DNA of 64,000 nucleotides from NCBI RefSeq assembly GCF_047607445.1, contig NZ_JBLKRT010000020.1:1-64000 (forward strand), given 5' to 3'. The translations under genes were made by a program, and so were the position numbers. A model generated the notes under the pieces. It had not been told where the DNA came from and did no database searches. It saw only the letters and a program-made list of their open reading frames with translations. Origin of the DNA: Crystallibacter sulfonylureivorans_A (GTDB lineage: Bacteria; Actinomycetota; Actinomycetes; Actinomycetales; Micrococcaceae). How positions within the stretch are numbered: the stretch's first letter is position 1; every line of letters starts with the position of its first letter. Shown in pieces: positions 25,040-34,303 of this stretch.

Positions 25040-26107
25040 ATGGCAGCTGCACACGGCCGCGCACTTGGTCAGCGGGCCATGAACCCCGCCCTGGCACGCG
25101 TCTCGGCCGAGCCCGGCGGCGTCGGGCTGATCGACCACCCGCTCCGTGCGCCCGGCGCAGACGAAGTGGAGCTCAGGGTCAGCCTCTGCGGATTGTGCGG
25201 ATCGGACGTCATTGTCTACCGTGCCGACCCGGCGGCGGCGTCGGTTCCGCTCGGCATGGTGCTGGGCCACGAGTCGGTCGGCTCGGTGGTCCGTGCCGGG
25301 CTGCTGGTACCGGAATGGCTCGCCCCCGGGACCCGTGTGGTGCCGATTTCCACCGTCGGCTGCGGGCACTGTGCGGCGTGCCGGGCGGACCAGCCGCACC
25401 TCTGCGCCAGACGGTCCGGCCTGGGGCTGACCCAGCATGGACAAGCAGCCTCCCGGGCGCTGGTACCGTGGCGCAACCTGGTGCCCGTGCCGGACTCGGT
25501 CCCTGACACCACCGCGGTTCTCGCCGAGCCTGCCTCCATCGCCTGGCGGGCGGTGGCAACCGTGGCCCGGATCCAGCCCGGGGAGCGGGTAGCGGTGTCG
25601 ACCACCCGCAGCATCGGCCTGCTCGCGGGCTTGATGGCACAGCGCGCCGGCGCCGCGGTGACGATGATCGGCCGTGAGGGCCCCGGGCACCAGGCCCGAG
25701 TCGAACTGGCCGCCAGTCTGGGACTGGACAGCACCACCGGACCGCGGCCGGACAGCTATGACGTGTGGATTGAAGCGACCGGCGCGGGTACGCATTTGGC
25801 TCGGGCCGTCGAGGAACTGCGCCCCCTGGGCCGTCTGGTCATGGTGGCGATGTACGCCACCGGAACCGCACCGGCGCCCGTGGTCCGGACCAGTAAGAAC
25901 CTTGACGTGCTGCACAGCTTCATCTCGACCCGTCCGGACTTTGAACACGCCTTGGCTTTTCTCGCCAGCCTGCCGGATCTAGGCGAGCGCCTGATTACCA
26001 CCTATCCCATGGACCGGGCCGTGGAAGCACTCCGGCTGACTGCTGACGGCAGCACCGACGCCGTCGGGCGGCCGCTCATCAAAGCCGTGCTGCAGCCCAA
26101 CCTGTGA
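25040..26107 (+). CDS. Zinc-binding medium-chain alcohol dehydrogenase
   Basis: A 355-aa dehydrogenase of the threonine/sorbitol-dehydrogenase-like branch. Catalytic zinc ligands are in LCGLCGSD and GHESVG; structural zinc cysteines are in GCGHCAACRADQPHLC. The Rossmann loop is unusual: the expected GxGxxG reads STTRSIG, so cofactor binding may be altered. GAGGAGGG lies 8 nt before ATG 25040. It stands alone 136 bp after hpaI and may act on an alcohol or polyol; the substrate is unknown. Confidence 0.82.
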   Translation: MAAAHGRALGQRAMNPALARVSAEPGGVGLIDHPLRAPGADEVELRVSLCGLCGSDVIVYRADPAAASVPLGMVLGHESVGSVVRAGLLVPEWLAPGTRVVPISTVGCGHCAACRADQPHLCARRSGLGLTQHGQAASRALVPWRNLVPVPDSVPDTTAVLAEPASIAWRAVATVARIQPGERVAVSTTRSIGLLAGLMAQRAGAAVTMIGREGPGHQARVELAASLGLDSTTGPRPDSYDVWIEATGAGTHLARAVEELRPLGRLVMVAMYATGTAPAPVVRTSKNLDVLHSFISTRPDFEHALAFLASLPDLGERLITTYPMDRAVEALRLTADGSTDAVGRPLIKAVLQPNL

Positions 26108-26126
26108 TCTGAAAAGGCCTCGACAT

Positions 26127-26142
26127 GTGACCAATTGGTCAC
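26127..26142. promoter_or_regulatory. Perfect 16-bp palindrome, candidate ArsR operator
   Basis: GTGACCAATTGGTCAC is a perfect palindrome ending 13 bp before the ATG of the ArsR-SRPBCC gene. Its size, symmetry and position fit autoregulation by an ArsR-type winged-helix dimer. No strong ribosome site separates it from the gene, so the transcript may have a very short leader. Confidence 0.65.
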
Positions 26143-26155
26143 CTATCATGGGCTT

Positions 26156-26908
26156 ATGGATGCCGTGTTCAAAGCGTTGGCGGATCCCACCCGGCGAGAA
26201 CTGCTGGATGAACTGTTCCGCGAGGACGGGCAGACCCTCACCGCGCTGGAAGCGCATTTCAACATCACGCGCTTTGGAGTCATGAAGCACCTGAGGCAAT
26301 TGGAAGAGGCCAACTTGGTGGTCACCCGCCGCCGCGGCCGGGAAAAACTCCATTTCCTCAATCCGGTGCCCATCCGGCTCATCCACGACCGCTGGGTGAG
26401 CAAGTATGCACAGCCGTGGGCCGCTGGGCTCAGCGACCTCAAATCCCGATTGGAAAATCCCATGGAAAAGATTTTCGAGATCTACATCCGCACCACCCCG
26501 GAAAAGCTCTGGGAGGCCATCACGGACAGCGAGATCAGAAGCAAGTACAACTTCGGCAACGGGATCGAGACCGACTGGACACCGGGCTCCCACTACACCA
26601 TGACCAATCCCCGTGCGGATGCCCCGCTCGGCGAGGGCGAAAACCTGGAAGTGGACCCACCGCGCAAATTGGTGCAGACCATGCGTGCGCTCTGGGGCGA
26701 GGACGTGATCGCCGAAGGCACCTCGCGGGTGACCTGGGAGATCGAGCAGGTGGAGGACTCCTGCCGGCTCACCGTCACGCACGACCAGCTGCGCGAAGGC
26801 GCCAATGACCAGCTGTACGGCGGCTGGCCAATGATCCTCTCCGGGCTCAAGACCTGGCTGGAAACCGGCGAGCTGCTCACCACCCCGGGTTCGTTGATGT
26901 ACACCTGA
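26156..26908 (+). CDS. ArsR-type HTH fused to an SRPBCC (AHSA1) domain
   Basis: A 250-aa two-domain regulator. Residues 1-90 are a winged-helix ArsR domain (FKALADPTRRELLDELF, LEAHFNITRFGVMKHLRQLEEANLV, RGREKLHFLNPVPI). Residues about 100-245 form an AHSA1/SRPBCC barrel (KIFEIYIRTTPEKLWEAITD, TDWTPGSHYTM, GWPMILSGLKTWLETGE), a hydrophobic ligand pocket. The fusion presumably couples binding of a small lipophilic molecule to repression. A perfect palindrome lies directly upstream. It converges with the TetR gene. Confidence 0.88.
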   Translation: MDAVFKALADPTRRELLDELFREDGQTLTALEAHFNITRFGVMKHLRQLEEANLVVTRRRGREKLHFLNPVPIRLIHDRWVSKYAQPWAAGLSDLKSRLENPMEKIFEIYIRTTPEKLWEAITDSEIRSKYNFGNGIETDWTPGSHYTMTNPRADAPLGEGENLEVDPPRKLVQTMRALWGEDVIAEGTSRVTWEIEQVEDSCRLTVTHDQLREGANDQLYGGWPMILSGLKTWLETGELLTTPGSLMYT

Positions 26909-26920
26909 GCCGGCGAACGC

Positions 26921-26958
26921 ACGACGGCGGTGCCCGCCTTGCGAGGGGCCGGGCACCC
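26921..26958. terminator. Terminator hairpin between convergent genes (element copy 3, decayed)
   Basis: GGTGCCCG (26929-26936) pairs with CGGGCACC (26950-26957), with an inner CCT/AGG pair. It begins with the same ACGACGGCGGTGC found at the 52-nt palindromes but lacks the matching right end. It sits between the ArsR-SRPBCC and TetR stop codons and can serve both. Confidence 0.6.
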
Positions 26959-26967
26959 AAGCGGCCG

Positions 26968-28014
26968 CTAGCAGGAGGTCGGGCGGCCTGCCTTTTCGGC
27001 AAGCTTGGCCGCCTTCGCGGCCTGCTTCCGTGCCCGCTCACGCGCCTTACCCAGGGCTTCCCGCTCCTTACGCTGTGACTCGCGCAGCTGCTGTTCAGCT
27101 TGGCGCAGCGCGGTTTCGGCATCGCGGCGCTTTCGGGACGCCTCGCGGGCTCCGGGATCCTTCAACACGGCGGCGTCGATCTCCGGAGTCGTTGCCGCGG
27201 AGGCGCCTTCTGCACCTTCGGCAGGCGTGCCCTGTGTGCCGTTCGCGCCGTCTGCTTCCGGCTTTTGTGAGGCATCGATCCGGCCGGCTATTCCATCCAG
27301 CACCAACTCCAAGCCGACGCCGAACGGGTCGTTGGTGCTTTCCGGGCCCAACAGGCCCAACTGCAGCACATGGGCTACCGTCGGGAACTCTTCCGGCGAC
27401 ACCAAAGACATCAAGACCTGTTCCTGGCTCCGCTCCACTTCGGCCAGCGCCTGGTCGTCCGGGGCAGCCTGCATGTACATGCGTTCGATCAGCGCCTGCC
27501 AGTAGCCGTAGCCACTCAACAGCAGCGTGACCGACAACCGGTCGGCGTAACTCAACGGCGTGGATTCGAAGGTGGCTAGGCCGGCGTCCATCCAGGCCAC
27601 ACTGTTGGGCGTTGACGGGACCCCCTGCATGGGGATATCGAGCACCCAGGGCCGTGCCCGGTATACGGCAAGCAGCGAATGGAACCAACTCTTGGCGGCC
27701 TCCCGCCAGCCGGCCTCCGGATCGCGCCGCGGCGGCACCCCCAGCGCCTGCTCGTACATGAGCAGCACCATGTCGTCTTTGGCCGAGACATACCGGTATA
27801 GCGACATCGTAGTGAAACCGAGCTTCGCGGCTACGGCAGTCATGGAGACGGCCGCCAGCCCCTCGGCATCGGCAATCTCCATGGCCGCGTCCACGATGCC
27901 CTCGATGCTGAGCTCCCGCTTGGGCCCACGCTGAGGCGTGGCAGCCACCCCCCACGCCAGGGCAATGCCGCGGGGGAGTTCGGGCGTTTCGTCGGCTGTC
28001 CTCATGACCTCCAT
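26968..28014 (-). CDS. TetR-family regulator with coiled-coil tail
   Basis: A 348-aa regulator, long for the family (usual length about 200-250). The HTH is at about residues 37-82 (IEGIVDAAMEIADAEGLAAVSMTAVAAKLGFTTMSLYRYVSAKDDMV); a TetR C-terminal ligand domain follows to about 245. The last about 75 residues (ASRKRRDAETALRQAEQQLRESQRKEREALGKARERARKQAAKAAK) form a highly charged coiled coil, which is unusual. The gene is divergent from the DrrAB-type exporter and very likely represses it. The start is at 28014 or at the ATG 9 bp further in. Confidence 0.85.
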   Translation of the reverse strand: MEVMRTADETPELPRGIALAWGVAATPQRGPKRELSIEGIVDAAMEIADAEGLAAVSMTAVAAKLGFTTMSLYRYVSAKDDMVLLMYEQALGVPPRRDPEAGWREAAKSWFHSLLAVYRARPWVLDIPMQGVPSTPNSVAWMDAGLATFESTPLSYADRLSVTLLLSGYGYWQALIERMYMQAAPDDQALAEVERSQEQVLMSLVSPEEFPTVAHVLQLGLLGPESTNDPFGVGLELVLDGIAGRIDASQKPEADGANGTQGTPAEGAEGASAATTPEIDAAVLKDPGAREASRKRRDAETALRQAEQQLRESQRKEREALGKARERARKQAAKAAKLAEKAGRPTSC

Positions 28015-28047
28015 CTTCCCGCCGCGGCACCGCCCGCAGGAAATCGC

Positions 28048-28101
28048 TTGACACCGTTTCGTACAACTGTGTATGACTTAAACCCAGTTTATAGCATAAA
28101 C
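28048..28101 (+). promoter_or_regulatory. Exporter promoter with candidate TetR operator
   Basis: TTGACA (28048-28053) and TATGAC (28072-28077) are spaced by 18 bp. Ten bases downstream, GTTTAT-AGC-ATAAAC (28087-28101) is a perfect inverted repeat over the expected transcription start. This layout suits repression by the divergent TetR protein. Confidence 0.6.
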
Positions 28102-28148
28102 AGATTCAATCATCGGGATGCCCGATCAGATCATTTGGAGATCCAGCC

Positions 28149-29048
28149 ATGGAAGCCACCATTCGGGCACGCGGAATCCGTAAAGCCTTCGGCAAGACGA
28201 CGGTGCTGAACGGAGTGGACCTGGACGTGGTCCGCGGAACCATCACCGCCGTCCTCGGCCCCAACGGAGCCGGCAAGACCACGCTGCTGAACATCCTGTC
28301 AACGCTGATCCCGCCCGACGCCGGAACAGCATCGGTCAACGGCCATGACGTGGCGGCCAGCCCGGCGTTTGTCCGCGAGTCGATCAGCGTGACCGGACAG
28401 GCCGCTGCAGTGGACGAGATCCTGACGGCAGCCGAGAACCTCCAGATGCTGGGCCGGCTGAACGGGCTGGACCGGGCCGGGGCCCGCCGGCGCAGCCGCG
28501 CTCTGCTGGAGGACTTTGGACTGCAGGAAGCAGCCAACCGACGGGTGAGCACGTTCTCCGGCGGCATGCGTCGACGGCTGGACCTGGCCTTGGGATTGGT
28601 GGCGGCCCCGCCGGTCATCTTCCTGGACGAACCGACCACCGGACTGGACACCCGGAGCCGCAGGGCACTGTGGGACACCATCCACGGACTGCGTGCCAGC
28701 GGCGCCACAATCCTGCTGACCACTCAATACCTCGAGGAGGCGGACGAACTCGCCGACACCGTCGTTGTCATCGACGGCGGCCGAGTGGTGGCGAATGGAT
28801 CGCCCGGCGAGCTCAAGGCGCAGGTGGGCGAGACCGTCGTCGAACTCAAGACGGCCGACGGCGGACTGCTGGCTTCAATCCCTACCGACGGAACGTTGCA
28901 GGGGCTGCGCGCGGCGATGGAGCAGATCGGGTCTTCGGCCGCACCCGGGACACCGGTATCGCTCCGCTCCCCCAGCCTGGACGACGTCTTCCTGCACCTG
29001 ACGGATGCCGCGACACCCGGCACCGCTGCACAGAAAGCACTCCTATGA
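28149..29048 (+). CDS. ABC exporter ATP-binding protein, DrrA-like
   Basis: A 299-aa ATPase with Walker A GPNGAGKTT at about residues 38-46, signature TFSGGMRRRLDLALGLV, Walker B VIFLDEPTTGLD and the drug-exporter C-terminal region (IDGGRVVANGSPGELKAQVGETVVEL, SLDDVFLHLT). It belongs to the daunorubicin-resistance type. The permease gene overlaps its stop by 4 bases. A divergent TetR gene implies induction by a toxic small molecule. Confidence 0.9.
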   Translation: MEATIRARGIRKAFGKTTVLNGVDLDVVRGTITAVLGPNGAGKTTLLNILSTLIPPDAGTASVNGHDVAASPAFVRESISVTGQAAAVDEILTAAENLQMLGRLNGLDRAGARRRSRALLEDFGLQEAANRRVSTFSGGMRRRLDLALGLVAAPPVIFLDEPTTGLDTRSRRALWDTIHGLRASGATILLTTQYLEEADELADTVVVIDGGRVVANGSPGELKAQVGETVVELKTADGGLLASIPTDGTLQGLRAAMEQIGSSAAPGTPVSLRSPSLDDVFLHLTDAATPGTAAQKALL

Positions 29049-29863
29049 CCTCCACCGACACAACTGCCTACACGCCCGGATCACTAGCGGCGCACCGGCG
29101 CCGCCCTGCCTGGCCGGTGACCAACGCCGTCCTGATCGGCCGCAGCCTCCGCCATTCGCTCCGAAACGTCGACGCCCTGCTGATGGCCATCCTGCTGCCC
29201 GTCATCCTGATGCTGATGTTCACCTACGTGTTCGGTGGCGCCATCTCCCCGAACGGCGGATACGTGGACTATGTGGTCCCCGGGATCATCCTGACCTGCG
29301 CCGGATTCGGAGCCTCCTCAGCCGCCGTCGACACGGCCACCGACCTCGCGAACGGGATCATCGACCGCTTCCGAACCCTGCCCATCCGGAGTTCGGCGGT
29401 GCTGACCGGCCACACGGTCGCCTCGCTGGTCCGGAACCTGGTGGCCACCGCCGTCGTGATCATGGTTGCTCTGCTGGTGGGCTTCCGTCCGTCGGCCGGC
29501 CCACTGGAATGGCTGGGTGCAGCAGGGATAGTTGCCTTGTACATTCTGGCCATCACCACCCTGTTCACGGCGATCGGCGTGGTAGCCAGTTCGCCGCAGG
29601 CAGCCTCCGGCTATGGTTTTGTGCTGCTGTTCTTGCCATACCTGTCCAGCGCCTTCGTGCCGGTGGATACGATGCCGGCGTGGCTGCAGCCGCTGGCCGA
29701 GTACCAGCCCATCACCGCAGTCAACGAAACCATCCGGGCGCTGCTGATGGACACGGAAATGGAACCGTACGGCGCTGCCGCGGTGGTGTGGTGCTTGGGG
29801 ATTGCCACCGTGGGCGCGGCCTGGGGAGCATGGGCCTTCCGGCGCCGGGCCGGCCGCCGGTAA
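29045..29863 (+). CDS. ABC exporter permease, DrrB-like
   Basis: A 272-aa membrane protein with six predicted helices and the ABC-2 family features LMAILLPVILMLMFTYVFGGAI, GIIDRFRTLPIRSSAVLTGH and the late FLPYLSSAFVPVDTMPAWLQPLAEYQPITAVNETIRALL. It starts at an ATG that overlaps the ATPase stop (ATGA). The two subunits should form a half-size exporter dimer in the cytoplasmic membrane. Confidence 0.9.
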   Translation: MTSTDTTAYTPGSLAAHRRRPAWPVTNAVLIGRSLRHSLRNVDALLMAILLPVILMLMFTYVFGGAISPNGGYVDYVVPGIILTCAGFGASSAAVDTATDLANGIIDRFRTLPIRSSAVLTGHTVASLVRNLVATAVVIMVALLVGFRPSAGPLEWLGAAGIVALYILAITTLFTAIGVVASSPQAASGYGFVLLFLPYLSSAFVPVDTMPAWLQPLAEYQPITAVNETIRALLMDTEMEPYGAAAVVWCLGIATVGAAWGAWAFRRRAGRR

Positions 29864-29901
29864 CGCCGGCCACTCTTGGCCTCAGCCACCTGATCGAGGA
29901 A

Positions 29902-29943
29902 TCAGCAGGCGCCCTTTTCACGGCTGAAAAGGGCGCCTGCTGA
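29902..29943. terminator. Strong bidirectional terminator hairpin
   Basis: An 18-bp perfect stem (29902-29919 with 29926-29943; arm TCAGCAGGCGCCCTTTTC) around a 6-nt ACGGCT loop, lying between the convergent exporter and gap genes. The arm's TTTT run gives U-rich 3' ends on either strand. Confidence 0.8.
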
Positions 29944-30040
29944 ATAGTCGGTTCGGGTCCGGTGGCGTTCCGCGGCCGCTGACGCTCCGGGGGGCCCTAG
30001 GGCCGGGCTCCAGCGGAGTGCCGGGTGGAGCGGGACGAGC

Positions 30041-31060
<1,020 letters not shown>

Positions 31061-31073
31061 GGGAACTCCTTTT

Positions 31074-31132
31074 ATTTAGCGTCTAAATTTATGTTCCATT
31101 ACTATTATCCTGATGCTGCCCTACAAGGTCAA
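31074..31132. promoter_or_regulatory. Divergent gap/ROK promoter region with palindromic operator
   Basis: Reading leftward, TTGACC (complement of 31127-31132) and GATAAT (complement of 31104-31109) are 17 bp apart and form a good gap promoter. ATTTAG-CGT-CTAAAT (31074-31088) is a perfect inverted repeat just downstream of the gap start site. A TATTAT at 31103-31108 could be the -10 for the rightward ROK gene. The operator is a natural target for the ROK protein. Confidence 0.6.
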
Positions 31133-31142
31133 GGGGAACGAT

Positions 31143-32360
31143 GTGAGCACCTCCGCCACCACTCCGCAAGTGCTGCGGCTGGCCAATCTGAAAGCCGTGC
31201 TGTCTGTCATGCGGGCGAACGGCGCGGTGACCGGCACGGACTTGATCGAGGCCACCGGCCTGACCCGTGCCACGGCCATCGCGGTCTGCGACGATCTGAC
31301 CGCCCGCGGCTGGGTCCGCGAACTGCCGGGGGAACGTCTGGTGGGCACCACGAAGGGCAGGCCGGCCCGGCGGTTCGAATTCAACCCGGCGGCCGGCTGC
31401 GTGCTGGGGATGGACGTGGGCATGGCCACCGCCACTGCCTTGGTGGCGGATTTGAGGGGCCGGACGCTGGCCCGGGTTTCCGAGCGGTTCGACAAGCCGC
31501 CGGCCACTGCCGCCTCGCGCCGCGCCACCATCAAGCGGGTGGTCGCCAGCGCCCTGACTGAGGCCGGGCTGGCCCCCTCGGCCGTCCTGGCCGCCGCCAT
31601 CGGCGTCTCCACGGTAGTGGACCGCCACGGCAACGTGGCTGCCGGACACGAACTGTCCGAACACTTCGACATCGGGCTGCAGACCGAGGTCTTCGCCGAC
31701 TACGGCTGGCCGGTGCTGCTGGAGAACGACGCCAACCTGGCGGCGCTGGCCGAGCGCTGGAGCGGCGTGGGAACCGGCGTCGACGACCTTGCCGTCATGC
31801 TGGCCGGCGAGCGCCTGGGCACCGGCCTGATTGAATCGGGCCGCCTGCTGCATGGCTGCAACGGGGGCGCCGGCGAAGTGGGGACGCTTGAACTGGTGGA
31901 CGGGGTGGGCAGCCAGGACGGCATCGCCCGGCTTGCGCGCTACTGGGGCAACGAAGCCCTCGCCGCGGAGCGGCCAACGCTGATCCGTGAATTGGTGGGA
32001 CCGGGAACCAGCCGGGTGTCGGCGCGCTTCGTGTTCGAGGCGGCGGCACGCGGTGACAAGGTGGCCCAAGAGATCCTGGAACGGATCGGCCTGCGGATGG
32101 CCCGGGTCATCGCCGTGCTCGGCACCTTCTTCAACCCCGAACTGGTGGTCATTGGCGGCGCGGTGGCGGCTTCGGCATCGGCCCTGCTGCCCACCATCAC
32201 CCGTGAACTCCCCCGGCTCACCGCAACCCCTCCGCGCGTGGCCGTCTCCGAGTTCGGCGATGCGATCGTGGCTGCCGGCGCCGTCCGGCTGGCGCTGGAC
32301 TACGTGGAGGAACACGCCATGGAACTAGTCCCGGCCGACGCAGTCAAGTCAGGACATTGA
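31143..32360 (+). CDS. ROK-family transcriptional regulator
   Basis: A 405-aa protein: N-terminal winged helix (about 12-65: VLRLANLKAVLSVMRANGAVTGTDLIEATGLTRATAIAVCDDL) and a sugar-kinase-like ROK domain (LGMDVGMATATALVADL, ENDANLAALAERWSG, GERLGTGLI, NGGAGEVGTLEL). The zinc-binding CxCGxxGC motif and the metal-ligand His of the ROK signature are missing, so it is a regulator with an altered or absent kinase site. GTG 31143 is chosen for its AAGGGG ribosome site; ATG 31113 is an alternative. Its 3' end overlaps the convergent dehydrogenase gene by 17 bp. Confidence 0.86.
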   Translation: MSTSATTPQVLRLANLKAVLSVMRANGAVTGTDLIEATGLTRATAIAVCDDLTARGWVRELPGERLVGTTKGRPARRFEFNPAAGCVLGMDVGMATATALVADLRGRTLARVSERFDKPPATAASRRATIKRVVASALTEAGLAPSAVLAAAIGVSTVVDRHGNVAAGHELSEHFDIGLQTEVFADYGWPVLLENDANLAALAERWSGVGTGVDDLAVMLAGERLGTGLIESGRLLHGCNGGAGEVGTLELVDGVGSQDGIARLARYWGNEALAAERPTLIRELVGPGTSRVSARFVFEAAARGDKVAQEILERIGLRMARVIAVLGTFFNPELVVIGGAVAASASALLPTITRELPRLTATPPRVAVSEFGDAIVAAGAVRLALDYVEEHAMELVPADAVKSGH

Positions 32361-33291
32361 TCGGTGCGCCCTCGAGGTAGGCCAGGATGTCCTCGAGCAT
32401 CTGGGTGTACCCCAACCGGTGGGCCACCTCGGTAACGAAACCGATGTGCGGGCTGAGGATCAGGTTGGACACGCCGAGCAGCGGGCTGTTCGCCGGCAGC
32501 GGCTCCACGTCGTAGACATCCAAGGCCGCCCCGGCAATCCTGCCCTCGGCCAGCGCCGCGATCAGTGCCGCCTCATCTACCAACGGCCCGCGCGAGGTGT
32601 TGACCAGCCGGCCCGCCGGACCGAGCAGGTCCAGCTCCGCGGCGCCGACGATTCCCACGGTCGATTCCGCGAGCTTCAGGTGGATACTGACAATGTCAGA
32701 GCGGCGGAACAGGTCCTCCTTGGATACCAGTTCCGCCCCGTGTTCCGCGGCGCGTTCTGTGGTCAGGTGCGGACTCCAGGCCAGCACTTCCATGCCGAAG
32801 GCCGCGGCGTAGCCGGCCATTAACTGGCCCAAGCGGCCGAGGCCCAGCAGCCCAATGGTGGCCCCGGCGAGATCGATCCCCATCCGGGCCTGCCAGATGC
32901 CGGCGCGCACATCCCGGTCGTTCTGCGGGATCTCCCGCGTCACCGCCATCACCAGCGCCCAGGCCAGTTCAGCGGGCGCCGCGGTGCCTTTCTGCGTTCC
33001 GCAGACCGTCACCCCGCGCTTGCCTGCCGCATTCAAGTCGATCGACGCGTTTCGCATTCCGGTGGTGGTGACCAGCCTGAGGTCCGGCAGCCGGTCCATT
33101 AGCTCGGCGGTGATCGGAGTCCGTTCACGCATGGTGACCACCACCTGCGCGCCGACCAGGCGCTCGGCGAGCGCACCGACGTCGTCGAGATGGTCAGTAA
33201 AACGTTCGACGGCGATGCCCGCCGGCAACTGGTCCCACGGAGCGCTGCTGAGCGCCACGTCCTGATAGTCGTCGAGGATCGCGATCTTCAC
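32344..33291 (-). CDS. D-2-hydroxyacid dehydrogenase (phosphoglycerate dehydrogenase-like)
   Basis: A 315-aa NAD-dependent dehydrogenase. LLGLGRLGQLMAGYAAAFGMEVLAWSP is the Rossmann motif with a non-acidic end, TTTGMRNASIDL the substrate loop, and the catalytic set is Arg in NTSRGPLVDE, the Glu in ALDVYDVEPLP and His in LSPHIGFVT. It reduces a 2-oxo acid or oxidises a D-2-hydroxyacid; the substrate is not predictable. No partner genes in the same direction lie close by. Confidence 0.87.
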   Translation of the reverse strand: MKIAILDDYQDVALSSAPWDQLPAGIAVERFTDHLDDVGALAERLVGAQVVVTMRERTPITAELMDRLPDLRLVTTTGMRNASIDLNAAGKRGVTVCGTQKGTAAPAELAWALVMAVTREIPQNDRDVRAGIWQARMGIDLAGATIGLLGLGRLGQLMAGYAAAFGMEVLAWSPHLTTERAAEHGAELVSKEDLFRRSDIVSIHLKLAESTVGIVGAAELDLLGPAGRLVNTSRGPLVDEAALIAALAEGRIAGAALDVYDVEPLPANSPLLGVSNLILSPHIGFVTEVAHRLGYTQMLEDILAYLEGAPINVLT

Positions 33292-33416
33292 GAGGCCAGC
33301 CTAGCGGCAAGCCCGGCCGCCCCCGATGCAGCACAGAGCCGGGGCCACACGACCTGGTTAAACGCCGCAGGCAGGGGCCGGAGAGCTTCCGGACCCTGCC
33401 TGCGTGGCACGGGGAA

Positions 33417-33959
33417 TTAGTTGGACGGCAGAACGAAGGCCGAGTCCACCGTGATGGTGACCTTGTCGCCCACCAGCACGCCGCCGGCTTCCAGGGCAGC
33501 GTTCCAGGTGATACCGAATTCCTTGCGGGAAATCTGGGTGGTGGCGGAGAAGCCGGCGCGGGTCGCACCGAACGGGTCAACCGCCATGCCGCCGAATTCG
33601 ACGTCGAAGACCACGGGCTTGGTGGTGTCCTTGATGGTCAGCTCGCCGGCCAGCTTGAACTCTTCCGGGTTGCCCTCAACGCTGGTGGCCTTAAAGGTCA
33701 TGTTCGGGTACTGCTCCACGTTGAAGAAGTCCTCGCCCTTGACGTGGGCGTCGCGGTTGTCGTCGTTGGAGTCGAACGAGGCGGTCTTCACGACGGCTTC
33801 GACCGAGGACGAGGCCAGGCTTTCGCCCACCACGAGGGTGGCGTCGGCGTCGGTGAACTGGCCGCGCACCTTGCTGATGCCGGCGTGGCGGACAGAGAAG
33901 CCGACCTCGGTGTGGGACTTATCGAGGGTCCAAGTTCCTGGGGTGAGCTGAGCGGCCAT
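33417..33959 (-). CDS. YceI-family lipid-binding protein, cytosolic form
   Basis: A 180-aa lipocalin-like beta barrel. Family landmarks are GTWTLDKSHTEVGFSVRHAGISKVRGQF, DAHVKGEDFFNVEQYPNMTFKAT, and GDKVTITVDSAFVLPSN at the end. Unlike the periplasmic E. coli YceI it has no signal peptide. Members bind polyisoprenoid lipids or quinone-like molecules. AGGAGG lies close to the ATG. The promoter overlaps a MarR-type palindrome, which suggests induction by a quinone or other hydrophobic stress. Confidence 0.92.
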   Translation of the reverse strand: MAAQLTPGTWTLDKSHTEVGFSVRHAGISKVRGQFTDADATLVVGESLASSSVEAVVKTASFDSNDDNRDAHVKGEDFFNVEQYPNMTFKATSVEGNPEEFKLAGELTIKDTTKPVVFDVEFGGMAVDPFGATRAGFSATTQISRKEFGITWNAALEAGGVLVGDKVTITVDSAFVLPSN

Positions 33960-34303
33960 GTGGTGCCTCCTGGTTGAAATCTGGTTCTGAAGCTCAGGCG
34001 AACTTCATGCTTATGCATCTACAATAACACCTGATGGTTGAAGTGTCAACCAATTTTTTCTGAATGTCCGGGAAATTCCCCGTCCGGCGCCGCTCACTCA
34101 CGCGCGTGTGGTGCGAAATCGGCAATTTCGGCAGGACTGTCACTGCAAGCCCAGCGTCTTTCGCATCCAGTCCAAGGTGCATTCAGGGGAGCCTTATTGC
34201 GCAACATGGAAATATAGACAGCATGCTGAGCATCAATCTACGCTGATCGGACAGGGCCTCGGCAGGACTTCCCCAACACGTCCCATCAGGCAGGAGATTG
34301 ACG
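33960..34303. other. 344-bp intergenic region between yceI and a small membrane protein gene
   Basis: Besides the yceI promoter described separately, the stretch 34060-34300 is moderately AT-rich, with no open frame of convincing composition. CAGGAG at 34290 is the ribosome site for the gene at 34304. No further repeat is evident. Confidence 0.5.
34015..34052 (-). promoter_or_regulatory. yceI promoter with embedded MarR-like palindrome
   Basis: TGGTTGA-AGTG-TCAACCA (34035-34052) is a perfect inverted repeat with 7-bp arms. On the minus strand it contains the -35 hexamer TTGACA, followed 17 bp later by TATTGT as -10. A dimeric repressor on the palindrome would block RNA polymerase. No MarR gene is present in this window. 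Confidence 0.65.
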
